Positions 18,795 to 27,485 of a DNA stretch of 64,000 bases are shown here, one piece after another. The DNA is from Synechococcus sp. UW140. Lineage in GTDB: Bacteria > Cyanobacteriota > Cyanobacteriia > PCC-6307 > Cyanobiaceae. The position numbers and the translations under genes were made by a program. The stretch covers positions 207,589 to 271,588 of the forward strand of contig NZ_UCOB01000014.1 in NCBI RefSeq assembly GCF_900474295.1, given 5' to 3'. The stretch's first letter is position 1, and each line of letters opens with the position of its first letter. The notes below the pieces were generated by a model that had not been told where the DNA came from, did not search any database, and saw only the letters and a list, made by a program, of their open reading frames with translations.

Positions 18795-18823
18795 GCCTGC
18801 CCAAAGAGGCAGGCTTTTTCTTT
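18795..18823 (+). terminator. Rho-independent terminator, plus strand
   Basis: Perfect 7-bp stem GCCTGCC / GGCAGGC with loop CAAAGA, followed by TTTTTCTTT. No plus-strand protein gene lies just upstream. Confidence 0.65.
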
Positions 18824-19118
18824 GGGAGACACCAGTGGTAGTGGTGCCTCCAAGGAATCAGACGCTGGATCAGAAGCGAGAGGTCACAGGGGCGAGTCGT
18901 CAGGATCACTAAATGCAGCGGATGCACGCAGACAGAGCGACGCAAACAAGAGAGACATCAGGAGTGTCACCGCGAATTCCATGCCCAACAAGCGAATTTG
19001 GCAAGAGTTTCGCCCTGCCAACAAGAAACGTTTGTGGGATTAACAACCAGACGGAGAACAGCATCGAAACCTGACACCCTTCCCTTTGCAGCTGACTTGG
19101 AACGCGAGGCGCACTCGA

Positions 19119-19334
19119 TCAGGAGCACGAGTCCGGCTCCAGCGCATGAAAGTTGGTTGCATACGGATAGCCAAAACCCCGTTCAAGCTCTCGAACGATC
19201 TCTTCAGCCTTGTAGAGGCCAGAGACCAATTGACAGTTGTGACCTTGGTCGCAGACGCGGTATTCACCCTCTCCGATCCGATGGATCGAGGACCCTCTTG
19301 GAGTCAGGGCGATCAGGCAACTCGGTGACGTCAT
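19119..19334 (-). CDS. Small Cys-containing protein (YRVCD family, copy 1)
   Basis: 71 residues. The core EYRVCDQGHNCQLVSGLYKA with a following helix (EEIVRELERG) matches a second small gene in this window at 35079-35246 (RYRVCDKSHSCSFQTGLWAA, then EALRELDQG). Two conserved cysteines seven residues apart could bind metal or form a disulfide. No signal peptide. The independent paralogue makes this a confident gene despite its size. Function unknown. Confidence 0.7.
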   Translation of the reverse strand: MTSPSCLIALTPRGSSIHRIGEGEYRVCDQGHNCQLVSGLYKAEEIVRELERGFGYPYATNFHALEPDSCS

Positions 19335-19370
19335 GGCTTGCGTTCAACTTGAGATAGAGAGCAGACAGCA

Positions 19371-19883
19371 GTGGAGAGGGACGTGGGGCAACCAACTTCC
19401 CTCAACTCCGCATCCCAAAGCCATGCAGGACTCGGGACCCCTCTTGTCATGACCCTGGCCGGCTTGGCGATGTCGTATCAGTTGCCACATCTGGAGCGCT
19501 CAGCCTGCAAAGACTTGGACTCCTTGCCGACGAACGGATTGCCAGACCAGCGAACACCGCTAGAACTAGCCAATTGGTACAAACGTTCTATGCCCACCAA
19601 AAAGGCTGCGGCCGCCTTGGGTCCCACGGCCGCTCGACCAGCGCCCCTTTTTCTCTCGGTGACGCCCGGTGATTTCGTCATCGTGAATCACCAGGCTGAC
19701 TCCGCCCAACCCCAGAACAGCGATTGGTGGATGGGCCAAGTCATCTTCTGCGAAGGAGGCGCCAGGGACCCCAGCGCGAACAGCCTGTTTCAAATCGCCG
19801 ATGTCGATGACGGGAGCATCCGATGGGTGAATGCAGACCAGGTTTCCCATATCCTGCACGGACTAGACGGGCTGAACCCATAG
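19371..19883 (+). CDS. DUF3104-like protein
   Basis: The C-terminal ~80 residues (VTPGDFVIVN, DWWMGQVIFCEGGARDP, FQIADVDDGSIRWVNADQV) look like the small SH3-like DUF3104 domain that I associate with marine Synechococcus, where it often occurs as a stand-alone protein. The frame is open for 170 residues; the true start may be the internal ATG at 19590, as the first 73 residues lack clear structure. No partner gene suggests a role. Confidence 0.65.
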   Translation: MERDVGQPTSLNSASQSHAGLGTPLVMTLAGLAMSYQLPHLERSACKDLDSLPTNGLPDQRTPLELANWYKRSMPTKKAAAALGPTAARPAPLFLSVTPGDFVIVNHQADSAQPQNSDWWMGQVIFCEGGARDPSANSLFQIADVDDGSIRWVNADQVSHILHGLDGLNP

Positions 19884-19995
19884 GCCAGGACGCCTTGCCG
19901 ATGGATCGGCGCCAGATCAGGCCAGCTCACGACGTTCTCCTCACACCGCACCTGAGAAGAGCGCGCGGCTTCAATGTCTCCAGAGCCATGGAGGC

Positions 19996-20418
19996 CTACT
20001 GATACCAAAGATCATTGACATGGGTGACACATTCTCTGATCTGCTGTTCCGAAGCCAGTGTCATCTCATCTGACAAGGCCGAGCCACGCCTTGCAGACAC
20101 CTCTCGAAGATGGTCATGGGCCTTCTGACATCGTTCCATCTGCCTGTCCATCACGGCATTCATCACCTGAGCCTCGATTCCTTGACACTCTGCAGGCGAC
20201 TCCCGCACCGTTGGCTCATCAGGACTATTGATGTATTTCGTCGGTATTCGCCCACCAGTCTTAACTAAACAACGATCTATTCTGTCCGGAGCGACCTCTT
20301 CAAGTTGCTCACGTGAATCCAATCCACGCGTATAAGTCGCCGAGTCATAACCACATTTCCAAGCAGAGGCCAGCAGCCCAAAAAAGACTAGTCCGAACCA
20401 TATCCTGTTCTTCTTCAT
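19996..20418 (-). CDS. Membrane-anchored hypothetical protein
   Basis: From the ATG at 20418 the product is 141 residues: a basic start (MKKNRIW), one hydrophobic segment (FGLVFFGLLASAW), then a polar domain with several cysteines and a charged helix (RQMERCQKAHDHLREVSARR). This looks like an uncleaved signal anchor with an extracytoplasmic domain. The frame opens to 20544, but the extra residues lack signal features. Not recognised. Confidence 0.6.
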   Translation of the reverse strand: MKKNRIWFGLVFFGLLASAWKCGYDSATYTRGLDSREQLEEVAPDRIDRCLVKTGGRIPTKYINSPDEPTVRESPAECQGIEAQVMNAVMDRQMERCQKAHDHLREVSARRGSALSDEMTLASEQQIRECVTHVNDLWYQ

Positions 20419-21126
20419 CCGTTCACAGCTGCTGACTCTGATGGCTAAGAAGTGGGAATCAAAAGAGCGATCAACTGGCTTGATACTTCCATGCTTGCTG
20501 CCATGCAGAGAAGCATAGGCTTCGCACCATTCCCATCGCCTCAACGCGCAAGCACATCAAACAGCAAGGAGACGCGGCTCAGAGCGGGAGCGTTCTCATG
20601 ACACCGCTTGCGCGGCTGCTATTGGTTCGTTCCATGGCAGCGCTCTGCGTTGGTTCCAACCATCTTCATCTCAAGGCCTCAGCAGAGAGAGCGGCAAACA
20701 AAGACACGATCAGGCATAGGCTCGATCGCGGCGAAGACTGATCGGTTCAAACGGAAAGAAAGCACGCATGGCCATGGCTTAATGCAGTAGTGGTTGGAAA
20801 ACAAAAAGCATCAAGGCATGACCACATTCATCCAGAATGATGCCTGGAAACTAAGATCAACTCCGTTGATGCATGCGCATCTGACGAGCTTGTGAGAGTT
20901 TGCATCAAGAATCAACGAGGCATCATCGAGCGACAGACTTTCGAGTCTTGCTGATCAGAACACTCAGGAGAATCGATTCATTCATCCTAAAAAAGGAGGC
21001 ACTTAGGCGCTGAAATCTGCAGGTCAATACAGGAGTGTTATCAAAGCCGTTTCTGGATCTCTTGTGGACAGGGGCTGAGAGCTGGCCACGCCCCTAAGGT
21101 GCAGGCCAGAACCACACATCCCAGTC
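20419..21126. other. Intergenic region, no supported gene
   Basis: About 700 bases with only short, compositionally poor frames on either strand. I see no tRNA, clear terminator or repeat. It may contain decayed sequence. Confidence 0.4.
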
Positions 21127-21492
21127 ATGATCAAACGCTTCACAAGCCTGATGGGATGTCTGTTGCTGGCGGCAACACCTGGAATGACAGCGGCGGCATT
21201 CAGTGAACGGCAACTGAACACCGTAGGAACAGAGCTCGCAAAAGGCCTGCTCCCGCTTGCCTGCAAGGGCGGCCGATCGATCAGCATGAAAAATCTGGAT
21301 GAAACAATGATGCTGAAGGCCTTTCTCACTGCCGACATCAACCCCATGGACATGCCTGATCTCACAGATGACCAGGCGGGTTACTTCGTGACGGCCATGA
21401 TCGTTGAACTCTCCGACGGCATGAGTCGTTCCTGCCCTCGCGTCGATCGTGTCAACGCCATCTATGGCCTACTTGAAAGCTTTTCCAACTAA
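21127..21492 (+). CDS. Small exported protein, unknown
   Basis: 121 residues with a classical Sec signal peptide (MIKRFTSLMGCLLLAATPGMTAAA, cleavage likely after AAA near residue 24). The mature part has a pair of cysteines (LACKGG, SRSCPR) that could form a disulfide in the periplasm, and is otherwise helical. Not recognised; the signal peptide makes it convincing. Confidence 0.65.
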   Translation: MIKRFTSLMGCLLLAATPGMTAAAFSERQLNTVGTELAKGLLPLACKGGRSISMKNLDETMMLKAFLTADINPMDMPDLTDDQAGYFVTAMIVELSDGMSRSCPRVDRVNAIYGLLESFSN

Positions 21493-21570
21493 GTACGACA
21501 TGGGGGGCAACAAACGAACGATCACAGCACCAGTGCTCATGCCCAGCGGCTCTGTTGCGTTGCAGCAAGC

Positions 21571-21753
21571 ATGAACGGCTTCAATCTGCTTTCCATCACG
21601 CTGCTTTCTGGCGGGTTCGCAGCCACTATCACGGTTCTGTTGTATGCCCTGAAGCGAAACCAAACCTATGAGCTCAACCGCTCCAAGCACATCCGCGTCA
21701 AACGCCAGCTGAAAAAAATGTTGCACAGCACAACCGAATTGGATCGGGACTGA
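21571..21753 (+). CDS. Small single-span membrane protein
   Basis: 60 residues: a membrane segment over about residues 5-26 (LLSITLLSGGFAATITVLLY) followed by a strongly basic tail (KHIRVKRQLKKML). By the positive-inside rule the tail is cytoplasmic. It follows the exported protein gene by about 80 bases. Unknown role. Confidence 0.5.
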   Translation: MNGFNLLSITLLSGGFAATITVLLYALKRNQTYELNRSKHIRVKRQLKKMLHSTTELDRD

Positions 21754-21992
21754 GGTCTGCTGATCTCTGCGGATCAAGAGCAAAGGCTTCAGAAGCAGGG
21801 CGTGAGCAGCCGCAGCGGACGCTCAACGCAGCCAGATCCCACACGGAAAGGCTTGGTTAAGGCAACAAAGCGCCCGGATTGGCCAGCAATGGCATCGGCA
21901 AGATGCATGCTCAGGTTTAAACCCCTATCCACCGCCCGCCAGTAAAGCGACCAAACAAAGCCCCTAAGGTGTGGCGACATTTGGGGAGGCCA

Positions 21993-22331
21993 ATGAGTTA
22001 TCAATACCGCGTGGTGGGAGTCAACGTCACCCCGATTGCTGCTCCGGATCCGGTTAAAGCCAGCGAGCAGTTGAAGATGTCAAAGGAATTCATCGAGAAA
22101 GAGTTCGCCAGCCACTACCAGAGCAGTCAGGCCACCAACACGCCTCTACAAGTTCAGAACCTGCTGAACATCTATGGCAAGCGAGGCTGGGAGCATTACT
22201 ACGAAGGCCAGATCGGAGATCAGGTGCTGCTCTATTTCCGGCGCGATACAGATCTTGCCGTGCCGTCAGTCGACTTCACCGCTGAAGAGATGGCCACGAC
22301 CCAGATGCTGGCAGCTGAGCAGCGTCCCTGA
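21993..22331 (+). CDS. Conserved hypothetical soluble protein
   Basis: From the ATG at 21993, 112 residues: MSYQYRVVGVNVTPIAAPDP, a helical middle, then YGKRGWEHYYEGQIGDQVLLYFRR. The last stretch resembles the short beta-sheet proteins (DUF4177-like) with a GWE core, but this is only a resemblance. Compact, well-formed composition supports a gene. Confidence 0.65.
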   Translation: MSYQYRVVGVNVTPIAAPDPVKASEQLKMSKEFIEKEFASHYQSSQATNTPLQVQNLLNIYGKRGWEHYYEGQIGDQVLLYFRRDTDLAVPSVDFTAEEMATTQMLAAEQRP

Positions 22332-22380
22332 ACGGAGCGGCCCTCAGAATCAAGGTCGATGCCGACACGCGACCACGACC

Positions 22381-22854
22381 TCAGCCGCCCTCAATGCTTT
22401 CGGTGAACTCCTGAAACGCACGCTTGAGCCGCTCAACCGGTGTATCCGAAGGCGGGCATTCCTGATTGGTTCGAGTGGTGTACGCCTGAATCAGGCGGGG
22501 CTCTGGATCAAGGATCGAGGCCACCGCAACTTTGAAGAGAACAAGATTCGCCTGGGATGTGAGACCGGAGAGAAACGGACTGAGCATCCAGCCGCTACCG
22601 CCATCGTCTCCCTCCAACGATCCCTTCGGCTGAACCTCCAAGGGCCGCAGCAACTGATAAGCCCGATCACCATCGCGGTCGCTGGTGTTGCGTAACCGGG
22701 CGATCACCAATTGACCGCTGCAGAGGAGCAGAAGCTTGATCGTGCCCTCAGCCAGCAACGGCATAAAAGGGGCATCGGTCACGCCGGCCTGACCCGGCGG
22801 CATCGCTGTTGAGGAAGGATTGCTGCGAACGCCATTCACCACCGGCCCAGGCAT
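22381..22854 (-). CDS. Conserved hypothetical protein divergent from hemC
   Basis: 157 residues from the ATG at 22854 (frame open to 22902). The centre has beta-rich LAEGTIKLLLLCSGQLVIARL, and the C-terminus is a charged helix (VERLKRAFQEFTESIEGG). No signal peptide or membrane span. It shares a short divergent promoter region with hemC. I do not recognise the family. Confidence 0.65.
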   Translation of the reverse strand: MPGPVVNGVRSNPSSTAMPPGQAGVTDAPFMPLLAEGTIKLLLLCSGQLVIARLRNTSDRDGDRAYQLLRPLEVQPKGSLEGDDGGSGWMLSPFLSGLTSQANLVLFKVAVASILDPEPRLIQAYTTRTNQECPPSDTPVERLKRAFQEFTESIEGG

Positions 22855-22937
22855 GGAGACAAGCTCATCACGACGTATGGCAAATCGTAAAGCTGAGAGC
22901 ACGACTGCGTAGTCTGGTCGGCTGCTAGTGACTCTCC

Positions 22938-23888
22938 ATGGCCCTCGAGCAACTGCGCATCGCTTCCCGCCGAAGCCAGCTGGCCATGGTGCAGACCAAT
23001 TGGGTGAAGGCTGAACTTGAAAAGGCCCACCCTGGCCTCGCGATTTCTGTGGAGGCGATGGCCACCCAAGGCGACAAAATCCTGGATGTGGCTCTGGCCA
23101 AAATCGGCGACAAGGGGCTGTTCACCAAAGAGCTGGAAGCTCAGATGCTCGTCGACCGAGCTGATATCGCGGTGCATTCGCTGAAGGACTTACCGACCAA
23201 CCTGCCCGAGGGCCTGATGCTTGGGTGCATCACCGAGCGCGAAGACCCTGCTGACGCCCTGGTGGTGAATGCGAAGAATGCCGACTACCAACTCGACACC
23301 CTTCCTGAAGGCTCCGTGGTGGGCACCAGCTCACTGCGCCGGCTCGCTCAGCTGCGCCATCACTACCCCCATCTGGAGTTCAAAGATGTGCGCGGCAATG
23401 TGATCACCCGCCTCGAGAAGCTGGACGCCGGCAACTACGACTGCCTCATCCTTGCGGCAGCAGGCCTGACCCGCCTGGGCTTCGGGGATCGCATTCACCA
23501 AAACATCCCCAGCGAGATCTCTCTGCATGCGGTGGGACAAGGAGCCCTCGGCATCGAGTGCGTGGAGGGCAAACCGGAGGTGCTGGAACTGATCAAAGTG
23601 CTCGAGCACGCACCCACCTCCAGCCGCTGCTTGGCGGAACGCTCCTTCCTGCGGGAACTGGAGGGAGGATGCCAGGTGCCGATCGGAGTCAACACCACGA
23701 TCGACGGCGACACCCTCACACTGATCGGCATGGTGGCCAGCCTCGATGGCAAGCGGCTGATCCGTGAGCAACAGAGCGGCACGCTTGCCGAAGCCGAAAC
23801 GATCGGCAAGAAACTGGCCGACATCCTCAAATCTCAGGGGGCCGGGGAGATCCTCAAGGAGATCTTCGACACCGTTCGCCCCCAGTGA
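22938..23888 (+). CDS. hemC: Porphobilinogen deaminase (hydroxymethylbilane synthase)
   Basis: Polymerises four porphobilinogens to hydroxymethylbilane on the route to heme and chlorophyll. 316 residues: [50 protein letters not shown] and [10 protein letters not shown], whose Cys carries the dipyrromethane cofactor. Complete and full length. Confidence 0.97.
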   Translation: MALEQLRIASRRSQLAMVQTNWVKAELEKAHPGLAISVEAMATQGDKILDVALAKIGDKGLFTKELEAQMLVDRADIAVHSLKDLPTNLPEGLMLGCITEREDPADALVVNAKNADYQLDTLPEGSVVGTSSLRRLAQLRHHYPHLEFKDVRGNVITRLEKLDAGNYDCLILAAAGLTRLGFGDRIHQNIPSEISLHAVGQGALGIECVEGKPEVLELIKVLEHAPTSSRCLAERSFLRELEGGCQVPIGVNTTIDGDTLTLIGMVASLDGKRLIREQQSGTLAEAETIGKKLADILKSQGAGEILKEIFDTVRPQ

Positions 23889-23897
23889 TGGGAGGTC

Positions 23898-24452
23898 TCA
23901 GCGCGTGATCAGCACAGGCGTGCCCACATCCACCAGTTCATACAGCTGATGAACGTGGGCATTCAGCATGCGCACACAACCGTTGGACACAGCTGCACGG
24001 ATTTTCACCCAGTGGGGCCAGGGAGTGCCGTGAATGCCGAATTGATTCTCACCCTGCTGCAGAAAACCAATCCAACGATGCCCAAGCGGTCCACCTCGAC
24101 CCGTGACCGGATTGACCTCGCCTGATTTGGTGCTCTGATACTGCGGATTGACGCGCATATTTTCCACGCGGAACAGACCCGTTGGAGTTGGAGTCTTGGG
24201 GTCACCGATCGCAACAGGCCAGAGACCGAGGCGCTGACCGTTACGGATCACGCTGATCCTGCGGCTGTTCAAATCGAGATGAATCCTGGTCGCGGTCAGC
24301 GCTGGCAAGGCAGCCACCTGCTTCTCACTGGCAGCAGCAGCAGGTGGCAACATCACCGGCAGGGCCGCTGCAGCCGCCAGAACAGCTGCAGACGAACGAA
24401 CAAGCGCCACAGCAATGATTGACATGAGACCAATGAGACCCGCTGGTCTCAA
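23898..24452 (-). CDS. L,D-transpeptidase (YkuD domain), exported
   Basis: 184 residues with an N-terminal hydrophobic signal (about residues 10-38, Ala-rich) and a YkuD catalytic domain. The HGT motif (QFGIHGTPWPHW) and the active-site SNGCVRM are present, so the enzyme should be active in peptidoglycan cross-linking or lipoprotein attachment in the periplasm. A second ATG at 24425 would give a shorter signal. Convergent with hemC. Confidence 0.9.
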   Translation of the reverse strand: MRPAGLIGLMSIIAVALVRSSAAVLAAAAALPVMLPPAAAASEKQVAALPALTATRIHLDLNSRRISVIRNGQRLGLWPVAIGDPKTPTPTGLFRVENMRVNPQYQSTKSGEVNPVTGRGGPLGHRWIGFLQQGENQFGIHGTPWPHWVKIRAAVSNGCVRMLNAHVHQLYELVDVGTPVLITR

Positions 24453-24496
24453 CCTAAATATCGCTCAGAGAAAAAGCAGCTGCGACGATCTGAAGA

Positions 24497-24523
24497 CAAA
24501 ACAAAGGCGGGGTCTCCCCCGCC
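24497..24523 (-). terminator. Terminator of the second pyrophosphatase gene
   Basis: Minus-strand stem GGCGGGG / CCCCGCC with a four-base loop followed by TTTGTTTTG, about 30 bases after the pyrophosphatase stop. Confidence 0.75.
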
Positions 24524-24553
24524 GATAAAACAATCTGGACAGGCTGGTCAGAC

Positions 24554-25141
24554 TCAGTCGACCAGCTTGGGGTCGATCTCTGCCAGATAACGGGCCTCAC
24601 AGCTCTTGATGATCTCAACAGCCTTGTCGTTACCGAAGAAGCCATTCACCGTGCAGGTGCCAGGCTTCTTCAGATCCTTGTAGTGCTGCCAGTAGTAGGT
24701 GGTTTCCTTCTTCCAGTGCTCGCCGAGGTCCTCAAAACTCTTGATGTGATCCATCCGCTTGTCATCGGCCAGCACAGCGATGACTTTGTCATCCACCTCA
24801 CCACCGTCATCGAAGGTCATGATGCCGATGATCCGAGCCTCCACCACGGAGCCGGGAATCAGAGGCTCAGTCACGCCCACGATCTCGATATCGAGAGGAT
24901 CACCGTCCTCATCCCAGGTGCGAGGAATGCATCCGTAGGCAAAGGGGTAAGCCAGGGAGGAATAGCCAACGCGGTCCAGCTTGAGGTGACCGGTTTCAGT
25001 GATCAGCTCGTATTTATTGATCGTGTTGGAGTTGAGCTCCACGATCGTGTTCAGGCGCAGCTCCGCCTCATCAGCGAATGCCGGCAACACATGCAAAAGA
25101 TTCGGCATGCTGCGGCTCGGAGCCTGGTCGAGATTGGCCAT
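24554..25141 (-). CDS. ppa: Inorganic pyrophosphatase, family I (second type)
   Basis: 195 residues, soluble. Conserved NKYEL near residue 42 and the metal-binding DEDGDPLDIEI with downstream DDGGEVDDKVIAV and KDLKKP show an intact active site. It differs from the partial enzyme at the left edge: it has an N-terminal extension (LLHVLPAFADEAELRLNTIVEL), lacks the usual GS before NKYE and has YPFAYGCIPRTW in place of [11 protein letters not shown]. Two distinct family I enzymes in one genome is notable. Terminator visible downstream. Confidence 0.93.
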   Translation of the reverse strand: MANLDQAPSRSMPNLLHVLPAFADEAELRLNTIVELNSNTINKYELITETGHLKLDRVGYSSLAYPFAYGCIPRTWDEDGDPLDIEIVGVTEPLIPGSVVEARIIGIMTFDDGGEVDDKVIAVLADDKRMDHIKSFEDLGEHWKKETTYYWQHYKDLKKPGTCTVNGFFGNDKAVEIIKSCEARYLAEIDPKLVD

Positions 25142-25326
25142 GGGGGGCGTTGAACAGCGCCGCGCATCCTACGAGCCACCCCCGACAACCCAGACCTGCT
25201 GCCCACCCAACAGCTCAAAAGCTTGGTCTCAAAACCACAGCCGCCGCCGCCAAGATCAAAAGGAACCCACGGCTGGCAACAGCAGCGCATAGGGTTGAAT
25301 TCCTCTTACCAGACCCAGCAGGACGA

Positions 25327-25506
25327 ATGGTGGATCTCTACCTTGCTGCCAGGCTGCACAATCGAATTTCCAACAAGGAGTACAGGTCTCTTCTGCTCAG
25401 TCAAGACCTGGATCAACAGGAACAGAAACTACGCCAGAGCCTGCTGCGCTTGATCGAAACCGGCTCAATTCGGCTCGAACCGGACGTCGCTGTCACTCCG
25501 GCTTAA
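25327..25506 (+). CDS. Small soluble protein, 59 residues
   Basis: From the ATG at 25327: MVDLYLAARLHNRISNKEYR followed by helical Gln/Leu-rich sequence (DLDQQEQKLRQSLLRLIETG). It reads like a compact helical protein. The frame is open upstream, but those residues are low complexity. It precedes the YbjQ-family gene by 45 bases and may be cotranscribed with it. Not recognised. Confidence 0.5.
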   Translation: MVDLYLAARLHNRISNKEYRSLLLSQDLDQQEQKLRQSLLRLIETGSIRLEPDVAVTPA

Positions 25507-25551
25507 GAGAGCTAGCAGTGAGGTGGCTTGCTTCGCCGCCGCTGCCCCCTG

Positions 25552-25908
25552 ATGCTGATCACCACCACTCCCAATGTGGAAGGCCAGAAAGTGATTCACT
25601 ACCGCGGTCTGGTCACCGGAGAGGCGATCATTGGCGCCAATCTGTTCCGCGACATGCTCGCCAGCATGCGAGACATCGTCGGTGGGCGTTCCAAGGCCTA
25701 TGAGGAGGCCCTGGCAAAAGCACGTCAGGCCGCCACAGACGAGATGGTCAATCGCGCCGTGAGCATGAACGCCAATGCCGTCATCGGCGTGGACCTCGAC
25801 TACGAGGTGTTCGGAGATGGCGGGATGATGCTGGTCTCCGTGAGTGGCACCGCCGTGCTGCTCGATGGCCAGCCACCAAAACAAGACCTGCCACCAATCA
25901 GCCACTAA
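25552..25908 (+). CDS. YbjQ/UPF0145 family protein
   Basis: 118 residues from the ATG at 25552. [34 protein letters not shown] and the later [13 protein letters not shown] are the signature of the YbjQ (UPF0145) family, a small pentameric beta-rich protein sometimes described as heavy-metal binding. The upstream 8 codons of the frame are not part of the family. Biological role unclear. Confidence 0.88.
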   Translation: MLITTTPNVEGQKVIHYRGLVTGEAIIGANLFRDMLASMRDIVGGRSKAYEEALAKARQAATDEMVNRAVSMNANAVIGVDLDYEVFGDGGMMLVSVSGTAVLLDGQPPKQDLPPISH

Positions 25909-26031
25909 CGGCTGCAACGCTCATTCAATCTTGCAGGGAGAGAAAAATGAGCACAATCGCCCAAAGCCAACCCGCCTGACCAGCCCCATCCTTAGTCCAC
26001 GGGTCCCACCGCTTGGTCGGGATGGGGGCAG

Positions 26032-26059
26032 AGTCGAGGGTCAAACCTCGACTTTTTTT
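26032..26059 (+). terminator. Rho-independent terminator
   Basis: Perfect 8-bp stem AGTCGAGG / CCTCGACT, six-base loop, then seven T residues. It lies between the YbjQ gene and the convergent MIF-like gene and serves the plus-strand unit. Confidence 0.8.
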
Positions 26060-26084
26060 ATGCGCAGTTGAAACGTCCAAGCCC

Positions 26085-26423
26085 TCAGCCGAAGGTCTTG
26101 CCATTCCAGCCCCAGGCCGTGGCCTTGACGTCATCAAAGCCGATATAGATGCGATTGGAGGGAATACCGGTGCGCTTGCTGATCAAGTCGCAAAATGCCT
26201 CGGTCATCGCTGGCGGTTTCAAAGCTCCGATCGACTTGACCTCCACATAAGCGCAGGGATCGCTGCTGCCGGCAAAGGTCATCGGCACCCCCGTCTCCAG
26301 CAGAGTCATCACATAGGCCTCAGGCTTACCGGTCAGCTGCGCGAGGGTCGACGAGAGTTCCTTGAGGACCCCATCAGCATCGGCCAGCGATGACAACGAT
26401 GTGCGGACGTTAATAAGGGGCAC
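26085..26423 (-). CDS. MIF-like tautomerase (macrophage migration inhibitory factor family)
   Basis: 112 residues of the trimeric tautomerase/MIF fold. Pro2 after the initiator Met (MPLINVRTSL) is the catalytic base in this family. KPEAYVMTLLETGVPMTFAG, CAYVEVKSIGAL, GIPSNRIYIGFDDV and the terminal WGWNGKTFG match eukaryotic and cyanobacterial MIFs. Likely a phenylpyruvate-type tautomerase in the cytoplasm; physiological substrate unknown. Divergent from the COQ4-like gene. Confidence 0.93.
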   Translation of the reverse strand: MPLINVRTSLSSLADADGVLKELSSTLAQLTGKPEAYVMTLLETGVPMTFAGSSDPCAYVEVKSIGALKPPAMTEAFCDLISKRTGIPSNRIYIGFDDVKATAWGWNGKTFG

Positions 26424-26462
26424 CGTCGGTCTGGCGAGGATGATTGCATCCTGCCATCGTCA

Positions 26463-27485
26463 TTGAAGAGACCGATTCGGGACACAGTGTTTCTCTCTGA
26501 TTACACCCGACCTGAAGCAGAGCACGTGTTGGCCGCAATGCTCAGCATCGCCCCAGATGACGGTAACCCCCATCACCCGAGCAAGGGCTTTGCCCTGTCG
26601 GTGCGGGATCACCTTCTTCAGCATCCGGAAATCGCGCTCTCCTGCTTACCAGCCAGCACGCCTACAGCCCTTAACCGCAGCCTGAGCCAACCACACAAGG
26701 CCCGACAGGCCATGCAGTTGCTCGTCTTAATGCCCTATCTCAGTGGCGACCTAGACGGCGATGCGATCGGCAGAGTGGAGGCCTATGCAGAGGAGCTTCA
26801 TCTTCATCCCGACAGCCTGAAGGACCTGAAACTGATTGGCGAAAAACGGCTAAAAAAAGCCCTCTTTGACTATGGCCGCCGCGCACTGAATGCATTTTTT
26901 CCGGGCAATGCCCTGCAGCAACTTGCAGCATCTCTACGCGAAGTGCACACGATGCTTGGCGACCGTCAACAACTGGCCCGTTATCTCGCCTTAGAACATC
27001 AACCTCAAGGCAGTCTGGGCAGGACAATTCACACCTTCTACAACGATCGTGGCTTTCACTTCCCTGGGGAAAGGGGAAACCTTGGTGAATTCGCTGTCCG
27101 TCACGACTGTGTTCATATTCTCTGTGGTGCCAACACGGATATGAAGGGAGAAATCGCGGTTGGTGGGGTGGAGGCAGGCATGGCACGCACACCCTATGGC
27201 TGGGAAATGCTCGCAGAGGTGATCATCGATTTCCACATGGGGATCGCCTGGAGCCTGCCACCAGGGATTGCCCCTGGAACCATGAATTTCGACCCTGAGA
27301 TGGTGAGCCAAGGGCTGGCCATGGGGGCCGCGATGCACTGCGATCTACTCAGTGACTGGAATTTCTGGGATGACATCGAGACGCCTTTGCTCGAACTGCG
27401 CCAACGATTCGGCATCAACGGCGTATCAATCATCGACATGCCAGCGCCTGGCAACCACCCCAATGCCGCATCGGTGTATTGGTGA
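26463..27485 (+). CDS. TerB-like/COQ4-like two-domain protein
   Basis: 340 residues. Residues about 80-130 (LLVLMPYLSGDLDGDAIGRV) resemble a TerB-type helical domain. Residues about 185-300 resemble COQ4: H214-D-x-x-H218 followed exactly 11 residues later by E230, the HDxxH-x11-E zinc motif, in FAVRHDCVHILCGANTDMKG. COQ4 acts in ubiquinone synthesis, but cyanobacteria make plastoquinone, so the substrate here is open. Start is uncertain: TTG at 26463 or GTG at 26487. The stop overlaps the next start as TGATG, implying translational coupling to the TrpF-like gene. Confidence 0.8.
   Translation: MKRPIRDTVFLSDYTRPEAEHVLAAMLSIAPDDGNPHHPSKGFALSVRDHLLQHPEIALSCLPASTPTALNRSLSQPHKARQAMQLLVLMPYLSGDLDGDAIGRVEAYAEELHLHPDSLKDLKLIGEKRLKKALFDYGRRALNAFFPGNALQQLAASLREVHTMLGDRQQLARYLALEHQPQGSLGRTIHTFYNDRGFHFPGERGNLGEFAVRHDCVHILCGANTDMKGEIAVGGVEAGMARTPYGWEMLAEVIIDFHMGIAWSLPPGIAPGTMNFDPEMVSQGLAMGAAMHCDLLSDWNFWDDIETPLLELRQRFGINGVSIIDMPAPGNHPNAASVYW

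Larger units (their letters stand above)
18305..19118. other. Long intergenic stretch with two terminator-like hairpins
   Basis: No protein gene I can defend. It contains one hairpin with its T-tract on the minus strand (18560-18586) and one on the plus strand (18795-18823). The string ATCACCCGGCC occurs at about 18607 and again at about 18787. A small RNA ending at the plus-strand hairpin is possible. Confidence 0.4.

Noticed and set aside
19931..19950. CTCCTCACAC string resembling the Yfr1 RNA core
   Set aside because: One mismatch to the core, no flanking hairpins of the right form, and not next to the usual neighbours; probably chance.
21789..22004. 71-residue minus-strand frame with a Trp-rich start
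   Set aside because: Overlaps the promoter and start of the gene at 21993; no convincing features.
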